From: Magicicada septendecula
Lineage: Eukaryota; Arthropoda; Insecta; Hemiptera; Cicadidae
Reading direction: 5' to 3'
Assembly (NCBI GenBank): GCA_034769895.1
Contig: CM068372.1
Span: forward strand, 436,484,958-436,548,957
Length of the DNA: 64,000 nucleotides
Shown: piece after piece, positions 51,108 to 61,447 of the stretch
Position numbering within the stretch: position 1 is the stretch's first letter
How the letters are laid out: each line of letters begins with the position of its first letter
The notes under the pieces: model-generated
The model's input: the letters and a program-made list of their open reading frames with translations, nothing else
Database searches by the model: none
What the model was told of the DNA's origin: nothing
Position numbers and translations under genes: made by a program

Positions 51108-53653
51108 TTGTATTATGTTTATATTTTCTGTCAAGATATCGTATATACGGATGTCATACGTTACGTGGATTCTTTAAAAAATATATTCCAAATCCGCGTG
51201 TCACTGGTCAGTTCAAAGAAGGAAATTAATAAATTCCAACTTTTCGCTGCTCAAAACATAAGGAATTTGTATTATGTTTTTATATTTTCTGTCAACATAT
51301 CGTATATACGGATGTCATACGTTACGTGCATTCATTAAAAAATATATTCCAAGTCCGCGTGTCACTGGTCAGTTCAAAGAAGGAAATTAATAAATTCCAA
51401 CTCTTCACTACTCAAGACATAAGGAATTTGTATTATGTTTATATTTTCTGTCAAGATATCGTATATACGGATGTCATACGTTACGTGCATTCTTTAAAAA
51501 ATATATTCAAAGTCCGCGTGTCACTGGTCAGTTCAAAGAAGGAAATTAATTTATTCCAAATTTCGCTGCTCAAGACATAAGGAATTTGTATTATGTTTAT
51601 ATTTTCTGTAAAGATATCGTATATACGAATGTCATACGTTACGTGCATTCATTAAAAAATATATTCCAAGTCCGCGTGTCACTGGTCAGTTCAAAGAAGG
51701 AAATTAATCAATTCCAACTTTTCGCTGCTCAAGACATAAGGAATTTGTATTATGTTTATATTTTCTGTCAAGATATCGTATATACGGATGTCATACGTTA
51801 CGTGCATTCTTTAAAAAATATATTCCAAGTCCACGTGTCACTGGTCAGTTCAAAGAAAGAAATTTAAAAATTCCAACATTTCGCTGCTCAAGAAATAAGG
51901 AATTTGTATTATGTTTATATTTTCTGTCAAGATATCGTATATAGGGATGTCATACGTTACGTGCATTCTTTAAAAAATATATTCCAAGTCCGCGTGTCAC
52001 TGGTCAGTTCAAAGAAAGAAATTAATAAATTCCAACTTTTCGCTGCTCAAGACATAAGGAATTTGTATTATGTTTATATTTTCTGTCAAGATATCGTATA
52101 TACGGATGTCATACTTTACGTGCATTCATTAAAAAATATATTCCAAATCCGCGTGTCACTGGTAAGTTCAAAGAAGAAAATTAATAAATTCCAAATTTTC
52201 GCTGCTCAAGACATAAGGAATTTGTATTAAGTTTATATTTTCTGTCAAGATATCGTATATACGGATGTCATACGTTACGTGCATTCTTTAAAAAATATAT
52301 TCCAAGTCCGCGTGTCACTGGTCAGTTCAAAGAAGGAAATTAGTAAATTCCAAATTTCGCTGCTCAAGACATAAGGAATTTGTATTATGTTTATATTTTC
52401 TGTCAAGATATCGTATATACGAATGTCATACGTTACGTGGATTCATTAAAAAATATATTCCAAGTCCGCGTGTCACTGGTCAGTTCAAAGAAGTAAATGA
52501 ACAAATTCCAACTTTTCGCTGCTCAAGACATAAGGAATTTGTATTAAGTTTATATTTTCTGTCAAGATATCGTATATACGAATGTCATACGTTACGTGCA
52601 TTCATTAAAAAATATATTCCAAGTCTGCGTGTCACTGGTCAGTTCAAAGAAGGAAATTAATCAATTCCAACTTTTCGCTGCTCAAGACATAAGGAATTTG
52701 TATTATGTTTATATTTTCTGTCAAGATATCGTATATACGGATGTCATACGTTACGTGGATTCTTTAAAAAATATATTCCAAGTCCGCGTGTCACTGGTCA
52801 GTTCAAAGAAGGAAATTAATAAATTCCAACTTTTCGCTGCTCAAGACATAAGGAATTTGTATTATGTTTATATTTTCTGTCAACATATCGTATATACGGA
52901 TGTCATACGTTACGTGCATTCTTTAAAAAATATATTCCAAGTCCGCGTGGCACTGGTCAGTTCAAAGAAGGAAATTAATAAATTCCAAATTTTCGCTGCT
53001 CAAGACATAAGGAATTTGTATTATGTTTATATTTTCTGTCAAGATATCGTATATACGAATGTCATACGTTACGTGCAATCATTAAAAAATATATTCCAAG
53101 TCCGCGTGTCACTGGTCAGTTCAAAGAAGGAAATTAAGAAATTCCAACTTTTCGCTGCTCAAGACATAAGGAATTTGTATTATGTTTATATTTTCTGTCA
53201 AGATATCGTATATACGGATGTCATACGTTACGTGCATTCTTTAAAAAATATATTCCAAGTCCACGTGTCACTTATCAGTTCAAAGAAAGAAATTAATAAA
53301 TTCCAAATTTTCGCTGGTCAAGACATAAGGAATTTGTATTATGTTTATATTTTTTTTTGTCAAGATATCGTATATACGAATGTCATACGTTACGTGCATT
53401 CTTTAAAAAATATATTCCAAGTCTGCGTGTCACTGGTCAGTTCAAAGAAGGAAATTAAAAAATTCCAACTTTTCGCTGCTCAAGACATTAGGAATTTGTA
53501 TTAAGTTTATATTTTCTGTCAAGATATCGTATATACGGATGTCATACGTTACGTGCATTCTTTAAAAAATATATTCCAAGTCCGCGTGTCACTGGTCAGT
53601 TCAAAGAAGGAAATTAATAAATTCCAACTTTTCGCTGCTCAGACATAAAGAAT
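51108..53653 (+). repeat. Unit U13: 16-monomer unit, U6 minus three monomers (2546 bp)
   Basis: Shares the U6 signatures (CCAAATCCGCG, AGAAATTTAAAAATTCC, CATACTTTACG, AAGTAAATGAAC). The offset to U6 drops from 26,557 to 26,080 bp, a loss of 477 bp or exactly three monomers, at a crossover in 52,694-52,757. It keeps the monomers that U9 lost, so the two deletions are independent. Confidence 0.87.
52694..52757 (+). repeat. Hybrid-monomer crossover interval in U13
   Basis: The left side carries AATCAATTCC and GACATAAGGAA from one type; the right side starts with GTGGATTC of another. Between them the parents are the same. Three monomers are lost relative to U6. Confidence 0.77.
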
Positions 53654-56600
53654 TTGTATTATGTTTATATTTTCTGTCAAGATATCGTATATACGGATGT
53701 CATACGTTACGTGGATTCTTTAAAAAATATATTCCAAGTCCGCGTGTCACTGGTCAGTTCAAAGAAGGAAATTAATAAATTCCAACTTTTCGCTGCTCAA
53801 AACATAATGAATTTGTATTATGTTTTTATATTTTCTGTCAACATATCGTATATACGGATGTCATACGTTACGTGCATTCATTAAAAAATATATTCCAAGT
53901 CCGCGTGTCACTGGTCAGTTCAAAGAAGGAAATTAATAAATTCCAACTCTTCACTACTCAAGACATAAGGAATTTGTATTATGTTTATATTTTCTGTCAA
54001 GATATCGTATATACGGATGTCATACGTTACGTGCATTCTTTAAAAAATATATTCAAAGTCCGCGTGTCACTGGTCAGTTCAAAGAAGGAAATTAATTTAT
54101 TCCAAATTTCGCTGCTCAAGACATAAGGAATTTGTATTATGTTTATATTTTCTGTAAAGATATCGTATATACGAATGTCATACGTTACGTGCATTCATTA
54201 AAAAATATATTCCAAGTCCGCGTGTCACTGGTCAGTTCAAAGAAGGAAATTAATAAATTCGAGCTTTTCGCTGCTCAAGACATACGGAATTTGTATTAAG
54301 TTTATATTTTCTGTCAAGATATCGTATATACGGATGTCATACGTTACGTGCATTCTTTAAAAAATATATTCCAAGTCCGCGTGTCACTGGTCAGTTCAAA
54401 GAAGGAAATTAATAAATTCCAAATTTCGCTGCTCAAGACATAAGGAATTTGTATTATGTTTATATTTTCTGTCAAGATATCGTATATACGGATGTCATAC
54501 GTTACGTGCATTCTTTAAAAAATATATTCCAAGTCCGCGTGTCACTGGTAAGTTCAAAGAAAGAAATTAATAAATTCCAACTTTTCGCTGCTCAAGACAT
54601 AAGGAATTTGTATTATGTTTATATTTTCTGTCAAGATATCGTATATACGGATGTCATACGTTACGTGCATTCATTAAAAAATATATTCCAAGTCCGCGTG
54701 TCACTGGTAAGTTCAAAGAAGAAAATTAATAAATTCCAAATTTTCGCTGCTCAAGACATAAGGAATTTGTATTAAGTTTATATTTTCTGTCAAGATATCG
54801 TATATACGGATGTCATACGTTACGTGCATTCTTTAAAAAATATATTCCAAGTCCGCGTGTCACTGGTCAGTTCAAAGAAGGAAATTAGTAAATTCCAACT
54901 TTTCGCTGCTCAAGACATAAGGAATTTGTATTATGTTTATATTTTCTGTCAAGATATCGTATATACGAATGTCATACGTTACGTGGATTCATTAAAAAAT
55001 ATATTCCAAGTCCGCGTGTCACTGGTCAGTTCAAAGAAGGAAATGAACAAATTCCAACTTTTCGCTGCTCAAGACATAAGGAATTTGTATTAAGTTTATA
55101 TTTTCTGTCAAGATATCGTATATACGAATGTCATACGTTACGTGCATTCATTAAAAAATATATTCCAAGTCCGCGTGTCACTGGTCAGTTCAAAGAAGGA
55201 AATTAATCAATTCCAACTTTTCGCTGCTCAAGACATAAGGAATTTGTATTATGTTTATATTTTCTGTCAAGATATCGTATATACGGATGTCATACGTTAC
55301 GTGCATTCTTTGAAAAATATATTCCAAGTCCACGTGTCACTGGTCAGTTCAAAGAAAGAAATTAAAAAATTCCAACATTTCGCTGCTCAAGACATAAGGA
55401 ATTTGTATTATGTTTATATTTTCTGTCAAGATATCGTATATACGAATGTCATACGTTACGTGCATTCTTTAAAAAATATATTCCAAGTCCGCGTGTCACT
55501 GGTCAGTTCAAAGAAGGAAATTAATAAATTCCAACTTTTCGCTGCTCAAGACATAAGGAATTTGTATTATGTTTATATTTTCTGTCAACATATCATATAT
55601 ACGGATGTCATACGTTACGTGCATTCATTAAAAAATATATTCCAAGTCCGCGTGTGACTGGTCAGTTCAAAGAAGGAAATTAATAAATTCCAAATTTTCG
55701 CTGCTCAAGACATAAGGAATTTGTATTAAGTTTATATTTTCTGTCAAGATATCGTATATACGGATGTCATACGTTACGTGCATTCTTTAAAAAATATATT
55801 CCAAGTCCGCGTGTCACTGGTCAGTTCAAAGAAGGAAATTAGTAAATTCCAAATTTTCGCTGCTCAAGACATAAGGAATTTGTATTATGTTTATATTTTC
55901 TGTCAAGATATCGTATATACGAATGTCATACGTTACGTGGATTCATTAAAAAATATATTCCAAGTCCGCGTGTCACTGGTCAGTTCAAAGAAGGAAATGA
56001 ACAAATTCCAACTTTTCGCTGCTCAAGACATAAGGAATTTGTATTAAGTTTATATTTTCTGTCAAGATATAGTATATACGAATGTCATACGTTACGTGCA
56101 TTCATTAAAAAATATATTCCAAGTCCGCGTGTCACTGGTCAGTTCAAAGAAGGAAATTAATCAATTCCAACTTTTCGCTGCTCAAGACATAAGGAATTTG
56201 TATTAAGTTTATATTTTCTGTCAAGATATCGTATATACGGATGTCATACGTTACGTGCATTCTTTAAAAAATATATTCAAAGTCCGCGTGTCACTGGTCA
56301 GTTCAAAGAAGGAAATTATTTTATTCCAAATTTCGCTGCTCAAGACATAAGGTATTTGTATTATGTTTATATTTTCTGTCAAGATATCGTATATACGAAT
56401 GTCATACGTTACGTGCATTCATTAAAAAATATATTCCAAGTCCGCGTGTCGCTGGTCAGTTCAAAGAAGGAAATTAATAAATTCGAACTTTTCGCTGCTC
56501 AAGACATACGGAATTTGTATTAAGTTTATATTTTCTGTCAAGATATCGTATATACGGATGTCATACGTTACGTGCATTCTTTAAAAAATATATTGCAAGT

Positions 56601-58104
56601 CCGCGTGTCACTGGTCAGTTCAAAGAAAGAAATTAATAAATTCCAACTTTTCGCTGGTCAAGACATAAGGAATTTGTATTATGTTTATATTTTCTGTCAA
56701 GATATCGTATATACGAATGTCATACGTTACGTGCATTCTTTAAAAAATATATTCCAAGTCCGCGTGTCACTGGTCAGTTCAAAGAAGGAAATTAATAAAT
56801 TCCAACTTTTCACTGCTCAAGACATAAGGAATTTGTATTATGTTTATATTTTCTGTCAAGATATCGTATATACGAATGTCATACGTTACGTGCATTCTTT
56901 AAAAAATATATTCCAAGTCCGCGTGTCACTGGTCAGTTCAAAGAAGGAAATTAATAAATTCCAAATTTCGCTGCTCAAGACATAAGGAATTTGTATTATG
57001 TTTATATTTTCTGTCAAGATATCGTATATACGAATGTCATACGTTACGTGCATTCATTAAAAAATATATTCCAAGTCCGCGTGTCACTGGTCAGTTCAAA
57101 GAAGGAAATTAATAAATTCCAACATTTCGCTGCTCAAGACAAAAGGAATTTGTATTATGTTTATATTTTCTGTCAAGGTATCGTATATACGAATGTCATA
57201 CGTTACGTGCATTCATTAAAAAATATATTCCAAGTCCGCGTGTCACTGGTCAGTTCAAAGAAGGAAATTAATAAATTCCAACTTTTCGCTGCTCAAGACA
57301 TAAGGAATTTGTATTATGTTTATATTTTCTGTCAACATATCGTATATACGGATGTCATACGTTACGTGCATTCATTAAAAAATATATTCCAAGTCCGCGT
57401 GTGACTGGTCAGTTCAAAGAAGGAAATTAATAAATTCCAACTCTTCGCTGCTCAAGACATAAGGAATTTGTATTATGTTTATATTTTCTGTCAAGATATC
57501 GTATATACGGATGTCATACGTTACGTGCATTCTTTAAAAAATATATTCCAAGTCCGCGTGGCACTGGTCAGTTCAAAGAAGGAAATTAATAAATTCCAAA
57601 TTTTCGCTGCTCAAGACATAAGGAATTTGTATTATGTTTATGTTTTCTGTCAAGATATCGTATATACGAATGTCATACGTTACGTGCAATCATTAAAAAA
57701 TATATTCCAAGTCCGCGTGTCACTGGTCAGTTCAAAGAAGGAAATTAAGAAATTCCAACTTTTCGCTGCTCAAGACATAAGGAATTTGTATTATGTTTAT
57801 ATTTTCTGTCAAGATATCGTATATACGGATGTCATACGTTACGTGCATTCTTTAAAAAATATATTCCAAGTCCACGTGTCACTTATCAGTTCAAAGAAAG
57901 AAATTAATAAATTCCAAATTTTCGCTGGTCAAGACATAAGGAATTTGTATTATGTTTATATTTTTTTTGTCAAGATATCGTATATACGAATGTCATACGT
58001 TACGTGCATTCTTTAAAAAATATATTCCAAGTCTGCGTGTCACTGGTCAGTTCAAAGAAGGAAATTAAAAAATTCCAACTTTTCGCTGCTCAGACATAAA
58101 GAAG
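53654..58104 (+). repeat. Unit U14: 28-monomer unit, short form of U2 (4451 bp)
   Basis: Matches U2 at an offset of exactly 49,613 bp from the marker pair to the GACAAAAGG monomer (57,139), including AATTCGAGC, the six-monomer duplication and the rare CATATATACG near 55,594 (U2: 5,981). It has a single copy of the twelve-mer that is duplicated in U2 and lacks two more monomers at a hybrid near 57,216-57,281. The T-run monomer near 57,962 is one T shorter than in all other units. Private changes include ATAATGAATTT near 53,808, TTTGAAAAAT near 55,311 and GATATAGTATA near 56,070. Confidence 0.87.
57216..57281 (+). repeat. Hybrid-monomer crossover interval in U14
   Basis: The monomer begins as the TCAAGGTATC type (CATTCATTA) and ends as a plain type (CCAACTTTTCGC) that leads straight into the CAACAT / GTGTGACTGG monomer. 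Two monomers present in U2 are missing. Confidence 0.75.
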
Positions 58105-61100
58105 TTGTATTATGTTTATATTTTCTGTCAAGATATCGTATATACGGATGTCATACGTTACGTGGATTCTTTAAAAAATATATTCCAAGTCCGCGTGTCA
58201 CTGGTCAGTTCAAAGAAGGAAATTAATAAATTCCAACTTTTCGCTGCTCAAAACATAAGGAATTTGTATTATGTTTTTATATTTTCTGTCAACATATCGT
58301 ATATACGGATGTCATACGTTACGTGCATTCATTAAAAAATATATTCCAAGTCCGCGTGTCACTGGTCAGTTCAAAGAAGGAAATTAATAAATTCCAACTC
58401 TTCACTACTCAAGACATAAGGAATTTGTATTATGTTTATATTTTCTGTCAAGATATCGTATATACGGATGTCATACGTTACGTGCATTCTTTAAAAAATA
58501 TATTCAAAGTCCGCGTGTCACTGGTCAGTTCAAAGAAGGAAATTAATTTATTCCAAATTTCGCTGCTCAAGACATAAGGAATTTGTATTATGTTTATATT
58601 TTCTGTAAAGATATCGTATATACGAATGTCATACGTTACGTGCATTCATTAAAAAATATATTCCAAGTCCGCGTGTCACTTGTCAGTTCAAAGAAGGAAA
58701 TTAATCAATTCCAACTTTTCGCTGCTCAAGACATAAGGAATTTGTATTATGTTTATATTTTCTGTCAAGATATCGTATATACGGATGTCATACGTTACGT
58801 GCATTCTTTAAAAAATATATTCCAAGTCCACGTGTCACTGGTCAGTTCAAAGAAAGAAATTAAAAAATTCCAACATTTCGCTGCTCAAGAAATAAGGAAT
58901 TTGTATTATGTTTATATTTTCTGTCACGATATCGTATATAGGGATGTCATACGTTACGTGCATTCTTTAAAAAATATATTCCAAGTCCGCGTGTCACTGG
59001 TAAGTTCAAAGAAAGAAATTAATAAATTCCAACTTTTCTCTGCTCAAGACATAAGGAATTTGTATTATGTTTATATTTTCTGTCAAGATATCGTATATAC
59101 GGATGTCATACGTTACGTGCATTCATTAAAAAATATATTCCAAATCCGCGTGTCACTGGTAAGTTCAAAGAAGAAAATTAATAAATTCCAAATTTTCGCT
59201 GCTCAAGACATAAGGAATTTGTATTAAGTTTATATTTTCTGTCAAGATATCGTATATACGGATGTCATACGTTATGTGCATTCTTTAAAAAATATATTCC
59301 AAGTCCGCGTGTCACTGGTCAGTTCAAAGAAGGAAATTAGTAAATTCCAAATTTCGCTGCTCAAGACATAAGGAATTTGTATTATGTTTATATTTTCTGT
59401 CAAGATATCGTATATACGAATGTCATACGTTACGTGGATTCATTAAAAAATATATTCCAAGTCCGCGTGTCACTGGTCAGTTCAAAGAAGGAAATGAACA
59501 CATTCCAACTTTTCGCTGCTCAAGACATAAGGAATTTGTATTAAGTTTATATTTTCTGTCAAGATATCGTATATACGAATGTCATACGTTACGTGCATTC
59601 ATTAAAAAATATATTCCAAGTCCGCGTGTCACTGGTCAGTTCAAAGAAGGAAATTAATCAATTCCAACTTTTCGCTGCTCAAGACATAAGGAATTTGTAT
59701 TATGTTTATATTTTCTGTCAAGATATCGTATATACGGATGTCATACGTTACGTGCATTCTTTAAAAAATATATTACAAGTCCACGTGTCACTGGTCAGTT
59801 CAAAGAAAGAAATTAAAAAATTCCAACATTTCGCTGCTCAAGACATAAGGAATTTGTATTATGTTTATATTTTCTGTCAAGATATCGTATATACGAATGT
59901 CATACGTTACGTGCATTCTTTAAAAAATATATTCCAAGTCTGCGTGTCACTGGTCAGTTCAAAGAAGGAAATTAAAAAATTCCAACTTTTCGCTGCTCAA
60001 GACATTAGGAATTTGTATTAAGTTTATATTTTCTGTCAAGATATCGTATATACGGAAGTCATACGTTACGTGCATTCTTTAAAAAATATATTCCAAGTCC
60101 GCGTGTCACTGGTCAGTTCAAAGAAGGAAATTAATAATTTCCAACTTTTCGCTGCTCAAGACATAAAGAATTTGTATTATGTTTATATTTTCTGTCAAGA
60201 TATCGTATATACGGATGTCATACGTTACGTGGATTCTTTAAAAAATATATTCCAAGTCCGCGTGTCACTGGTCAGTTCAAAGAAGGAAATTAATAAATTC
60301 CAACTTTTCGCTGCTCAAGACATAAGGAATTTGTATTATGTTTATATTTTCTGTCAACATATCGTATATACGGATGTCATACGTTACGTGCATTCTTTAA
60401 AAAATATATTCCAAGTCCGCGTGGCACTGGTCAGTTCAAAGAAGGAAATTAATAAATTCCAAATTTTCGCTGCTCAAGACATAAGGAATTTGTATTATGT
60501 TTATATTTTCTGTCAAGATATCGTATATACGAATGTCATACGTTACGTGCAATCATTAAAAAATATATTCCAAGTCCGCGTGTCACTGGTCAGTTCAAAG
60601 AAGGAAATTAAGAAATTCCAACTTTTCGCTGCTCAAGACATAAGGAATTTGTATTATGTTTATATTTTCTGTCAAGATATCGTATATACGGATGTCATAC
60701 GTTACGTGCATTCTTTAAAAAATATATTCCAAGTCCACGTGTCACTTATCAGTTCAAAGAAAGAAATTAATAAATTCCAAATTTTCGCTGGTCAAGACAT
60801 AAGGAATTTGTATTATGTTTATATTTTTTTTTGTCAAGATATCGTATATACGAATGTCATACGTTACGTGCATTCTTTAAAAAATATATTCCAAGTCTGC
60901 GTGTCACTGGTCAGTTCAAAGAAGGAAATTAAAAAATTCCAACTTTTCGCTGCTCAAGACATTAGGAATTTGTATTAAGTTTATATTTTCTGTCAAGATA
61001 TCGTATATACGGATGTCATACGTTACGTGCATTCTTTAAAAAATATATTCCAAGTCCGCGTGTCACTGGTCAGTTCAAAGAAGGAAATTAATAAATTCCA

Positions 61101-61129
61101 AATTTTCGCTGCTCAGACATAAAGAATTT
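57788..61129 (+). repeat. 21-monomer tandem duplication at the right edge, copy 1 (3342 bp)
   Basis: Markers recur 3342-3343 bp downstream: the marker pair (58,105 and 61,448), CTGTAAAG (58,583 and 61,926), TTTTCTCTGCTC (about 59,036 and 62,379), and GGAAGTC (about 60,055 and 63,398). Private changes in this copy (GTTATGTGC, AACACATTCC, AATAATTTCC) are absent from copy 2. Confidence 0.9.
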
Positions 61130-61447
61130 GTATTATGTTTATATTTTCTGTCAAGATATCGTATATACGGATGTCATACGTTACGTGCATTCTTTAAAAA
61201 ATATATTCCAAGTCCACGTGTCACTTATCAGTTCAAAGAAAGAAATTAATAAATTCCAAATTTTCGCTGGTCAAGACATAAGGAATTTGTATTATGTTTA
61301 TATTTTTTTTTGTCAAGATATCGTATATACGAATGTCATACGTTACGTGCATTCTTTAAAAAATATATTCCAAGTCTGCGTGTCACTGGTCAGTTCAAAG
61401 AAGGAAATTAAAAAATTCCAACTTTTCGCTGCTCAGACATAAAGAAG
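58105..61447 (+). repeat. Unit U15: 21-monomer unit (3343 bp)
   Basis: Matches U1 at an offset of 56,928 bp, sharing TTTTCTCTGCTC. It keeps the monomer that U1 lost, then passes through a hybrid at 61,130-61,215 into a second CACTTATCAG monomer and a second 162-bp monomer (near 60,824 and 61,312). Private changes: CACTTGTCAG near 58,680, GTTATGTGC near 59,273, AACACATTCC near 59,498 and AATAATTTCC near 60,134. Confidence 0.87.
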
